Below are positions 36,451-47,505 of a DNA stretch of 64,000 nt, piece after piece. A program made the translations under genes and the position numbers. The notes beneath the pieces were generated by a model. It searched no databases. It was not told the DNA's origin and worked only from the letters and a program-made list of their open reading frames with translations. Source of the stretch: Campylorhamphus procurvoides (Eukaryota > Chordata > Aves > Passeriformes > Dendrocolaptidae); NCBI GenBank assembly GCA_013396655.1, contig WBMV01001018.1:2126778-2190777 (forward strand). Reading direction: 5' to 3'. The stretch's first letter is position 1. The number at the start of each line of letters is the position of its first letter.

Positions 36451-37429
36451 AGTGGTCAAACTTATTAGAAGATGTTGGGGAGGGGGAATTCTGGTTATAA
36501 GGATGAAAATTTGGGTGTCAAACCTACATCGGCAGGAAAGAACGCAAATCAAGTCATAGAAATTCAGTGTATAATGACAGGATTTCATATCCTGCTTTCA
36601 TTCTTTATTTGATTTAGGATTAAAAGCACAACATCTCTGGTTTCATTTGATAAGATACTTTCTATTTGTGCTTTTATTTTAAATCTTTTTTTCTGAAATT
36701 GTATTTTACATAATATGACACAAATTGCACACTGCAGAGGAAGCTGCCTGTCTTGGTGAATGAAACCATTTTAATCTCAAGAGTTTTATTACCTGTTAAA
36801 ATCTATTTAAATATAGGCATTCAATTTTATATTGCTTGACTTTTATGGAGGAGCTGTTTTACTAGAGCAGGATTTTGAATAGAAAAGATCACAATAAATA
36901 CTTGTGACTTTGACACATTAAGATCAGAAAACACGAAGGAAGAATTACCTAAATTTTCAGTTACTCACACACATCAAAATATTTCTATAGGCCAGAGACC
37001 TTCTAATAGATTGCATCTGTTCGGATAATGCCTTCCTGACATGCAGTAATGCAGAAACCATACACATCTTAGAGACACACAAAAACCCAAGCACCAGGAC
37101 TGCTAAATTTAAAACTGCTGAAGCGTTTTAACATTTAATCGTATAATTCTATTATTCCTTTTGAAGCATTATTACTTGACTGATCACAGATTATTGAATA
37201 CAATACATTCACATATTAAGGAATAAAAAGGATAATATGTTAGACTAGTGTTTCACTTTGGGTTTAAGCAGATGCTACAAAGGCAGCTTGACTTGTGTGC
37301 TATAAATAGAACCAGGGACAACTCCTTTTTTTTCGACATACTGCAGCAAGAGGCATCTTCACTGCAACACTTGACCAAATTGCCAGCTGCAGAGTTAAAA
37401 GGATTGAAAAATTGAACTTTATACATTAG
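36451..37429. other. Noncoding sequence, no feature seen
   Basis: This is AT-rich DNA. The part from about 36990 to 37230 has a non-repetitive texture similar to the element that follows, but no distinct site stands out. Confidence 0.4.
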
Positions 37430-37770
37430 ATTTTACAGCGCTGTAGGCTCTTCATGCCTGATGTATGATAAAGTAAAACTAAGATTCCTATGAAAAAGTG
37501 AAGAAGCAAATCATTGCGAGACTTTAAATTACAATGAACATTCTGCATGAAACTTCAATCCATCAAATGGCCACTGAAAAATGAGGTAATTACCTGCAAT
37601 AATTTGCATGTTAAGAGCTAATACAATATTACAAAGTAAAGTCCAGTTGCACATTAATTGTGAAGGCAATGCATAATTTCCTGATTAATGTTTCATGCCT
37701 AATATTCCTGCGTGCTCTGTCAGATGCTAAATAACAATATGGCCAATCAATCTACAGAAAGCACACTCAG
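37430..37770. promoter_or_regulatory. Candidate enhancer with homeodomain and octamer-like sites
   Basis: A perfect 12-base palindrome AGGTAATTACCT at 37584-37595 carries the TAATTA homeodomain core. Eight bases downstream is a perfect octamer ATTTGCAT (37602-37609), the POU-family site in reverse orientation. Further cores follow: ACATTAATTGTG near 37651 and CTGATTAATG near 37681. The stretch is non-repetitive and has no open frame. The clustering is typical of deeply conserved neural or developmental enhancers. The sites are seen directly; the function is inference. Confidence 0.35.
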
Positions 37771-39225
37771 GCAGGGACTCAGCTCAGTTTTCATAAATCC
37801 TGATGCAACTATTGCAGTTGCAATAGACGAGACTGTGAAATTTATAAAACCAACTGCTCAAATCAAATCATATTTTCAATAGTGAAACTTTTCAGTCAGA
37901 GCACTTAAGACACAATCAGTGCTTCTTCCCCCTGTAAGTAAAACTCTGCCTCTTCCAAAAAAGGGCCAGGGCACTGGGGTTAGGGAGGGAGCAATGAGAG
38001 GGTAATACACTGCCACCCCCAAGCACCCCTGGCTCCTGCTGTCTGTCTGGCCAGCAAAGGCCAAGCACGTCAGAGAAATGATCTGTTCAGTGTCTCCAGA
38101 GAAGGATTTCTATCCATGCTCCTCTGCTGAGGCAGGAAGGAGTATTCCTCAAGGACTGAGACTCACCTGTCCTGTCAGCCACAGACAGGGTGTCACACTT
38201 TTGAAAGCGCATCAAGCAAAGAAATGAAAGGATGACAAAAATAAGGAATAGCAAAAGATACCACTAATAAATAGTGCCAAAACGAGGGCAGTGTTATTTG
38301 TCAACAGCATAAAACATGCTGGGCCTGGAATTTGTCTGATCTATATTAGCCTATTCAATGGCCAGATTTTTTGTCAGGAATTAAAACTGATAAGAACAAT
38401 TACAGGACCATAAAGTCTTTTTTATCTCTATTGGTTTGCTGGGAAAAACCTTCCAAAAGCTTTGACAGGTAAGTTACTAACTCGGTGTCATTCAAACAGC
38501 AAAATGTTTCCAAGAACCTGGAGAGGGTAAATCCTTAAAGCAGAGTTTTAAAACACCAAACAGGCTGAATGAGTCAACAGGGAAAATATAAACCAGTTAA
38601 AAACCAGAGCTGTTGACCACCTGTAGAAAGAAGAGTCCTTAAATAAAGAATGTTTGACTTTCACTGGGTGCTGAGGAAATTGCTGGAGACTTTGTGATCC
38701 AATGGATGCAGTAAAAAGGAACTGAGAGTGTTTTAATGAGCTCTGCCACCAATGCAATGGTGTGACCTTGAGCAAGGCATGTGACTGTAGTGTGTCACTC
38801 TCCTCATTTGTAACAGAAGTATTATTCCACCTATTTCACAGCAGTATTTGGAAACTTGATTAATTTACAAAAACTGCCTCCAGACTCTTGGAGGAAGGTG
38901 ACTCTGAATTGATCTTCCCTTAAGCAGACAATTTTGATTAGAATAAAAACGGCAGGAAAGCAACTGCCCATTTCCAAAGCCAGACTCCAGGGACAGACTC
39001 AATGTGTCTATTTTCTAATCCTTAACTAAACAATAAATATTTGCTGAGAGTGATAAGAATATGTTTTGTTTTAATTTCCCTGCCTACACAAAAGTTCTAT
39101 GATCAGCTCTTCAGCAGTGAAAGCTAAGATTTCACATGTCAAAATTTAATGGACCTGATGGGCATATTTTGAACCATTCCTATAAAACAGAATCTGCCAC
39201 CTACTGATGAAAATAATAATAATTT
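37771..39225. other. Noncoding sequence, no feature seen
   Basis: This is AT-rich unique-looking DNA with no frame longer than 75 codons. Confidence 0.5.
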
Positions 39226-39238
39226 AAAAAAAAAAAAA
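39226..39238. repeat. A13 mononucleotide run
   Basis: A run of 13 A follows (AAT)n-like sequence at 39210-39223. No retroposon body is recognisable upstream. Confidence 0.8.
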
Positions 39239-42200
39239 CACAAGATCCTAAAATTGCTTGTGTGGTTTAAAGATGTTCTCAGAAACTTACTAGCACTTTT
39301 TTATATTCTTGTACTGTCATCCCGTATCACCTTACAATCTGCACTCTGATGTCTGCAGAATCCTACTGGGTATCTCGGAAGCTGGGAAAGCTGAACTGCA
39401 GCAGGCAGGAGAAGGTCCAGTTTTACCAACAGTTTTCTTATTCTCACCCTTTCTCAAACTCTGAACTAGGCTTTTTTGCTATTTTTGTCAGGATTCCTCA
39501 TTGGATTTAGACTCTCAGACCTGGCAGTTAAAATGAGTTTAACCACACTTGTGCTATTATTTCACTACAGGGTCAATCCAACAGTTTATCTGTGCCCGCC
39601 ATGACTGTAAATGGCTTTCCAATTAAATTATTAAACAGCAGCACTGTGTATTAACTACTGCAAACATCTCATCTTTGTACTTACTCACCAGATTCTGTGG
39701 CAAATCCTGTTCATGTCAGTGGAGGACCACACAAAATAAATACCCCAAGGTATCAGAAACAAGAGAATTCACAATTCATTTTACTCATTTCATACCTAAG
39801 AAGTAAAACCCTTTTGTTTTCCACTGTAGCGTACTCTAAATGAAACTTAGAGATTTTAGTTAGTTATCATTGTGTTTTTCTCAGCTTTCACAACCAAGTT
39901 TGTATGACAAAGCTATTATGATAACTATGAAACATTTTTCTGGAAAGTTGCTTCAGAGACATTTCTATAGGATGCTAAAAGAATCAGTTATCATCTTTCT
40001 GTGTACTGTGCCATACCTGAAACTCTAATGAGTCAGGAGCTCACTCCTGCAAAACATGCTTTTGAGAGTCACAGAAGATAAAAAAAAACCAAAATAATCC
40101 CAAACACTTCTAAACACAATATTAAAAATAGGAATTTCAAACCTGATAAAGTTTCAAGAATCTACATCACATGCATGATATTTTAAAAGCATGTGTCACT
40201 GGATGTTAAATTTTCTGTTTTGATTGAGCATATGCAATTTTTACACCATTCTCTTTATCTTTCTTTATTCACCATTAGCTAATACACTTTGATTTAGTAA
40301 CCCACCTTGCCTACTCTTAAGAGCAGTTCCAAGAGCACAGAAGGAATAAAGACCCATTTTGTAGATAATGTGTGTCATAGTGTATGATCTAAATAAAGTT
40401 TTCCACATAGAACATCCTCACTTATCTTTTTAATTGCAAGTAATGTGAAAGTATATTCTATTTATCTTCTGAGGGAAGAGAATTCATTATTCTGGTTCCC
40501 TCTGCAATTTATTGAAAAGGAAATATGAAATATACAACTAACTGTGAGAAAGTAGGGGGGAAGAAAGAACTCTGATTGGCAACTACCTACAAAAAGTATT
40601 GTTCTATATACAATACATATTCATATTGAAACTATTCCTGTTTGTTGCCACTTCAGTAGTTTCTTGCAGTTAGTATTGAAGTAAATGTAGGTTTTTACAT
40701 AAAATTAGATGGAAATGGAAAAGATATGCAACAAGAAATAACAGTATTTAAATATTTTCAGTATCTTGTCCTATGAGGATGACACTTTTTAAGGAACTCT
40801 GAGTAGATTAAGCAGTGTAATTACTTCCCAAGTAAATAATTACTCATCAGTACATATTAGAGAAGGTAGTTTGGGAACCAAGAGATACATCCCAAAGAAA
40901 TTCTTTGCATTTTCCCAGCCAGCAGGTATTTCCAGCTGTCCCTGTAACTGTACCAGTGTCTCACCACCCAGCACACAGGGCCAGGCTCAGAGCTGCTGTG
41001 GGAACCAGGGCACAGGCTGGGAGGGAAGAGGCTTCTGTGGAAAGGCACAGAGGATTTGAATTTTGGGGACACGCAACTCATTTCCCACCTGTCTGTGGGA
41101 AAGGAATATAACAATTTCTCAGCAGTCTGTGGACACACTCAGGAGAGCAGAGCCAGGAGCAGCACTGACTTGCTAATTCTGTTGACTGTAGGGAAATTGG
41201 ATGCCTTTTTTGCCTTTGCTAGACCCGTTATTGCTTTCATGAGTTAGTAGAGTATTTCAGTGTTTTATTATTTAACTGAGGAATATAGGTAACAGCCTTC
41301 ATCTAAATACACATATACATATCTATCCATATTTACATAGAGATAAAAAGAAATCAGCTTTCAAATGCCAGCCTAGAACAAACCCTAATGAAATAGCTTC
41401 CATTCTCTCAAAAAAAAGTTACAAATAAAGATGGAATTCTAAACCTTTGGGATTTATAACTTGATTATAAAGTAACAGTTGACAGTGATTAAATAGCTGG
41501 ACTGAGCCCCAGGTTGGCTATGAGTTGTTTGCCACTGTTTCCTTTCACATCACCCATTTTCTATTCTTGCAGTATCTTCTCTTACCTACTTGATCTGTAT
41601 GTGTGTCCCTCAGCTGCTCCCCTTTCAGAAACCCAGTCTAATGCAGTAACCCTGTACCTGTCATGCCCCCAGCCAGAGCTGGAAAGGCTTGGAGTGCTAT
41701 AAAAAGAAGTACCTACACCTCCTCCAGCCCCTGACCAAGGAGAAGGACTGTTTCAATGACCAGAGGTGAAATGTGACTTTGCCCATATGACATTTACATT
41801 CCCAGAGAAGGATCCTTCCCAGACAGCCCCCACCCTGCTCCCAGTGCAACCAGTGCCCTGGCACTTTCCTCAGCTTGGGCAGGAAACACTCACTTAAACC
41901 CGAGTTCAAGAGATCATAACAAGACGAAGCTGTTCCAAGCAAGCAGCTCCGATCTGATGCCCCCTTACTGCACAGACAGGTGTCACATTTGCCAGGAATT
42001 CATGACAGACAAGCTCAATAACCCCCCATACTCCTCCTAAGCTGAGGACAGCCAGCTTCCCTCCCTCCAACAGACTCGCAGTACTAAATAAAACTGACAA
42101 TTGCTCTAACACACACTTACTCCTCAAGAGAGTTCAGTTGTGAAGGCATAGAAAAAAAGATAGCTTAAACTCCTGGGGCTTATTTTTGTTCAGATCACCA

Positions 42201-44122
42201 AAAAAAACCCCACATCTGAGGAACAGAGATTCAAGGGAAAGCCTATCTTCTGTAATTTCCACCCTTTGTATTCTGAATCACTTCTTTCTGACAGGTTCAT
42301 GCTGTATGAAAGGAGAACTGAATTTCTATATTTTCATGCACACTATAACTATGACTTGCTTAAGGACCAAGCAGACCCTTCATCTCATTCAAAGTGAGCA
42401 ATATTCTTAATATTTTTTGTGATTAAAAAGGTCCCTTGACATGGTTATAAGAGTATGTAGTTTCCTAAAATGGGCCTGCTTTTCCAGCATTCACTACCAT
42501 TGTCAGAAGAAATTTCATTAAAATGCATTTTGTCCGTGACAAAACCTACAGTTTTCATTTGGCTGTGAGAGAAATCCAGATGATGATGGGGACTGTCAGT
42601 GCTTAAACGTGAGGGACTCTATACTCTTGCACTTCTGGTTTAGCCTGAGTCCTCTGTTGACAGAAATACTCAAAAGTTCTACTTCAATCTGCATATAACT
42701 TAACCATGAACTTCTGTGAGCAATATATGACGCATTTTGTTGTAAAGTACAAGAGAAGACAAAAAAAATAACCTAGAATATACATTATTCCCCATTAAGG
42801 AACAATTTTTTAAAAGCTTTGTCGATTTCTCTAGCACTGCAGCCACCTTTTACCACTTTCCACTTGTACAGCTTGAAAAGTAAATTTGATCAAATAAGAG
42901 AGACAGTAGTAGAATCTGACATCAAAACCCAATCTCAATGTAAATAGTGTTTTAATTATAATGTTTATACTAGTTCTGACTTCTAAACCATTTTCACAGT
43001 GTTCCATTTTAGAGAAACAATCTCAAATGTCAATGTCATTTCTCTATAACAATGGGAATGAATAGACTCCAAGCTTCTAGCAGGGATGTTTTGATAAAAG
43101 CACTGTTATGAAATGAAAGGAGTAATAATGATAAAACCATTTGATATATTTTTTCAAACTCTGGGTCAAAATACTTGTGAGATACAAAAAGCCTTCAAAG
43201 AACAGAACACAACAAAAGAATAACCATAAGCATGAACAATAAGATCACACATATTCTTGCAGTTTTCTTCCCATCTCTTTCTTTCCCCTTATCCATCCTT
43301 TTTGCACCACTTGATCATTATTACCTAAAAAAGAACCACCCAGCTGGGGGATGTTTCAATGACAGCTGATCCTTATGGTTTAAATGCAGTCTCCCCCCTG
43401 TGCTGGCACACAGACTCCTGGCTGGCATTTATTTTCAGGAGGCATGCAAGAACAAATTCAAAATTACTTGGGAGGGCTCACGAGATGAAGAAGCAGAAGT
43501 CAGGCAGACACAGATATTGAAAACACCGTGATCAAACCCAGCATTTGCAGCAGAACAAGAGATTAAAACAGGAGTAATGTATTCTTGAATACTGTTCTGT
43601 CTTGCAGATTTGTGCTGTGGTACAATCAGACACCACTCTCAGTTCATTTTGGTCTGATCCAATTTACACAAAGCTGCAGGCAACATCCTGACAAATTCAG
43701 CAGCACAGCCTTGTCTCTGCAGATGAATATACATGCCCACAACACCTTATACTTCAGCCTTTTTAAAGTTGGACTTGAAAAGTAAATGACACTAGGTACT
43801 GATGCAATAAAAATATATTTCTACATCTGTAATTTGATTGTTAAAAAAGTCCTGAAACCTTTATCAATCCTCTTTACTTGTCTGATATTCACCATTTGTG
43901 CCTGGGAACAAATGTGTTAGGTTTTATATTGGTTCACTTGCTCAGATCAGGCACTTGATCAGCACATTTTGAACCAGAACATTGCTCGCTTCCCCAGCAT
44001 ACCATTTTCCAAAACTTTAGAGAGACAGATGATTTATGCTATAAAAAGTAACAAATAGGCTGGTTATTGTCAATCCCAAGCCACAATGGCTGCAGAAAAT
44101 TCTGGCAGGTAATGCTTTCAGA
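39239..44122. other. Noncoding sequence, no feature seen
   Basis: This is AT-rich DNA. Small GC-richer parts lie at 40910-41060 and 41790-41880. Frames of 93 codons or shorter are unrecognised. A stretch near 43590-43607 (polypyrimidine then CAG) looks like a splice acceptor, but no matching exon is evident. Confidence 0.45.
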
Positions 44123-44172
44123 TGAAAAAAAAACCAACAAAAAACCCCCAAAAAACAAAAACCCCACAACAG
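44123..44172. repeat. A/C-rich low-complexity tract
   Basis: The plus strand is A8 followed by alternating A-runs and C-runs (CCAACAAAAAACCCCCAAA), with almost no G or T. Confidence 0.75.
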
Positions 44173-44900
44173 GTTTAGCCATTGAGGGAGGGATCTTAGA
44201 GACAAACGTTCTATGAGCCCATTAACTTTTTAAATTACTTGAGCTCTAAACTACTTACATGCTTAGAAAAACATCTTTAGCATGAGCTATCTGATTTATG
44301 GGCCCTTACCCAGAGCTTCCAAATTGTGATGAGCAGTCAGATGTCTAAACACAATGACAAGCACCTCAGTTACACCCCCAAAACTGCAAAGAGTCTTACT
44401 GACACATCCAGGTAACTGCAGCCCATGGCAATGGCAAGTAGGTATAGGCTAAATATGTACAGGTCAAGAGCCTTTTGTCAATCATTTCTGATTCTGTCCA
44501 TTAGATAGATTATATAGCTAGAATCTTCTGCAGCTGTGAAGAGCATTGGATCTCTTAAATGTACTTGGTTTGGATTTAAAATAGTGACTTAAATGCCTCA
44601 AAATATCAAGGACACAGCAGTATGCTTTTATCCATTATTTGTATTGATTTTGTTGTTCCTTGATTTCCAGAAAAAGCTTTAAATTCAGATTTTTCATGGT
44701 CTCTTGTTTTCAGAAAACCCACAGTTTAGGATGCTATTTATTCATCTCACTTTTAAAAAATTCATGAGAGAAAAGGCAGAGTCTAGGGGGTGTGGAGCAA
44801 AAACTGAGCTCACTTAGAAAGTCCCACAGTAGCTCTAAAGAAACTTCAAATTATTTTGTCCAAGGACTTCTAAGATCATAAATACATGCAATGAGAGGGG
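44173..44900. other. Noncoding sequence, no feature seen
   Basis: This is AT-rich unique-looking DNA. Confidence 0.5.
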
Positions 44901-44965
44901 AAAAAAACAACGAACTAATCAAAAAGCCCACACAGACTAACCCCAAACCAACAACAAAACCCCAG
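44901..44965. repeat. A/C-rich low-complexity tract
   Basis: This is a second, less pure A/C-rich tract about 730 bases after the previous one (ACCCCAAACCAACAACAAAA). Confidence 0.65.
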
Positions 44966-46999
44966 AATATTTTATGTATACATGGCCAGATAAATTTGGC
45001 ACTGATAAAAGGTTTTTATTGTATTTGACCTTCCACTTTACTAAACAGTCTTCATGTAAAACAGAATCCCTGGCATCTGCAAACATGGTGTCAATTTGAT
45101 GTTACCACATGTATTAGTGCCATAAAATAGTGCAAATATTACATAGGAGAGTGACTTTACATGTGCAAACCTTCCAGTCAGAAACCTACTGTTGTACTTC
45201 ACTCACAAGTGACACAAAATCATCCCATACACAAAGCTCTGCAGCTGCCCAGGCAAGTACTCACACGTCTTTAAAGCTTTTCTGTTTTTATTTTGGCTTT
45301 GCAAGAGAATTTGGCACTATCTAATTAGAGGCAAAAGCAGAGAGTGAGAGCAAGGGGGCATGTGTTGATGTGCAGGAATGGCACTGGGAAGCAGCAGTGC
45401 AAGGAAAGGTGCTGTGAGCTCAGGCTGGTGTCCCTTCAGCAGCCAGCCCTGTCCATTGCGGGTTCCAAAGCAGCCAGGCCCAGGGACAGCCCTGACACAC
45501 ACCCTGCCTTTGTCAGCAAATGCGGGGACACAGAGAAGCCACTGTGACAAGCACACCGTGAGCTCTGCTAAGAGATGCACGGCTCTGTGTGTGTGTGGTG
45601 TCTGAGTCTCTTTCTTCCTTTGGGGGGATGCTTTTTCCCCTTTGCATTTCTAGAAAGATGACTAGGTAGAGAGGGGCCAAGTATATACTGCTGTAATTTC
45701 TCCCTTTCTAATCTGAACTTTCATGCAGCTACATTCCCCCAGTAGTGAACAGGGTGTTTGTAGCTCCAGCTTGCCCTGAGCAGTACACACAGCTCTGCTC
45801 CAGCGAGCAGGCTCCAGTGGCTCCTCAGTTATCCTGATGCCACTTTACGCTACAATCACTGCAAAAAGAGGCCTTTAACAAAGTTGAAATCACATTTATG
45901 TTCTCTGAAGTGTCTTCCAGAGATTCATAAAATAATTTTCACTTGTGTAGGAATGAGAGCTGGTTTGTTCACAGGTGAACTTCACACCAGAGCCAGTTGC
46001 TGTCACCTCGAACAAGACTAGGCTGTTACCAGTAAGTGTTAAAACAGTGTGAAAACCTTCCTTCTTAATGTGTTTCTACAGTTATGGAATGAGAGATGGA
46101 ACCTGTACATTACTCTTTATGTGGTTACAGGGCACTCAATGGACAAAGGAAGAATGAGGCTTGTCTAGAGATAAAGTTATAAAAATTAGAGTTGGTGAAC
46201 GCTGCATTTTAGAAAAGTTTGTGTCCTAGGCGAAATATGTAGTATAATGAGGAAAGATTTTCATTTTTCCCATGCATAAGTTCTAAGTGCAGTATTTATC
46301 ATTTGCTAAATCACACTCATTTTTCTGCATTTTACCAGCAGTTGCATCAATTGTCATTTAACTGCTCTAAATAATGTGTTCTCTTCCCTGCTGTATTAAA
46401 CTATTTCTATCAAGGCTAATGATTTTCTGATTTCCACATGCCAGTGGGCTTGGCAGTAACAAATGATGCCTCTCTTTTGCATGTTGCAAGTAGCTTAAAT
46501 TATATTTTACACACCCATTTAAAGGATCATTAGTTAAGTTAATATCCTTGCTATTCAGGAGGATCAAGCATTTTAGTAAAGGATAGTCTCACTATACATC
46601 CTCTGTTACCTCTGAGCACATTTTAACAGCCTTGGCTTGTAAAACTCACTCTCACTACATATGGATAGGCTGTGGAAAACCTAAATATCTGTTATGTCCT
46701 CAGTTATAGTGGCTTATTAAGTCTTGGATGCTGTTGTTACTCCTCACCAAAGGAACTGTGTATTTCAAAACAGAATCCATCAAAAATTTTATTTATTTCT
46801 TAAATATTTTCTAAAAAGAATAATACAAAGCAAAGAGCAAACAAAACATTGTGTCAGATTAGGATCCTACAGAATTTCTGAAGGTAAGCAGCAATCATAC
46901 AGGGACACCTCTATAGGTGAAGGCTTCCAAAATCAAAAGCATGGCCCGCATTCATTGGTGCTTTCCCCTAAATGGTGTCACCACTGGGTTTAGGGATAC
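44966..46999. other. Noncoding sequence with a GC-richer patch and short GT run
   Basis: From about 45340 to 45600 the sequence is GC-richer and ends in a (GT)n run at 45585-45597. Frames on both strands there (67-87 codons) are unrecognised and stay open because of composition. The rest is AT-rich. Confidence 0.45.
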
Positions 47000-47062
47000 G
47001 CATTGCACTAGGCAGTGTAATGTACCAGGCAGCAATCTGTCAGTGCAATAGTACCAGCACTT
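47000..47062. repeat. Small degenerate direct and inverted repeat cluster
   Basis: AGTGTAATGTACCAGGCA at 47014-47031 is repeated imperfectly as AGTGCAATAGTACCAGCA at 47042-47059. ATTGCACT at 47002-47009 is the exact inverse of AGTGCAAT at 47042-47049. It also pairs with one mismatch to the nearer 47014-47021. It looks like a local duplication with a nearby foldback. Confidence 0.55.
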
Positions 47063-47429
47063 GGTGATGTAATCATTTGACAAAATAAGCATTCTAAAAT
47101 TGGGGCCTATTTATTTCCATTGAAGCAGTTCCACAGGACATGGAATTACCTCTTGTCTGAAATAAATAGCTTCCAACACACTCAGTGACAATGGAATCTA
47201 AGAAATGCATTTTGGAGGCTTATACAAAGCAAATACAGAAAAATAAATTTTCTCAGTCCTCTAAAGTGAAAAGAGTATCATTCTGGTTTAGCATTAAAAT
47301 CTACTTTAATCCTCTTTGATAGATGTAGCTTATGCAAACATTTTAAAAGGAAACCACAAAGACTTCCAGTTTTGGAAAAAATATTTTTTCCTTAAATTTT
47401 TAAACTTTTCAATTTTCACAAGAGGCTAA
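47063..47429. other. Noncoding sequence, no feature seen
   Basis: This is AT-rich unique-looking DNA. Confidence 0.5.
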
Positions 47430-47505
47430 AATCGAAATTGTTTTGCTCCGCAAATAGACTTTGCTCCCCTTTCGTGCCATGAGCTGCATCACGCCCCTCT
47501 CGTTA
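47430..47505. promoter_or_regulatory. CpG-retaining candidate conserved element
   Basis: Five CpGs occur in 70 bases (47433, 47449, 47473, 47492, 47501) although the flanks are CpG-poor. The composition is balanced, there is no open frame, and CTCGTTAATGC closes the cluster. This suggests constraint or hypomethylation. No factor is assigned. Confidence 0.25.

Noticed and set aside
13850..38679. The 15-mer TGGGTGCTGAGGAAA at 13850, 29704 and 38665
   Set aside because: Flanks diverge at once. A 15-base match between some pair of sites is expected a few times by chance in 64 kb.
40945..40969. About 25 bases resembling an internal CR1 stretch (CCAGTGTCTCACCACCC)
   Set aside because: The flanks do not continue the CR1 sequence on either side, so it is probably coincidence or too decayed to support.
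41690..41710. TATA-like box (GCTATAAAAAG) as a promoter
   Set aside because: There is no CpG island, no downstream exon-like sequence and no initiator context that sets it apart from other AT-rich matches.
43585..43785. Splice-acceptor-like pyrimidine tract and CAG followed by an open stretch
   Set aside because: No donor, partner exon or recognisable peptide. Such acceptor look-alikes are frequent in AT-rich DNA.
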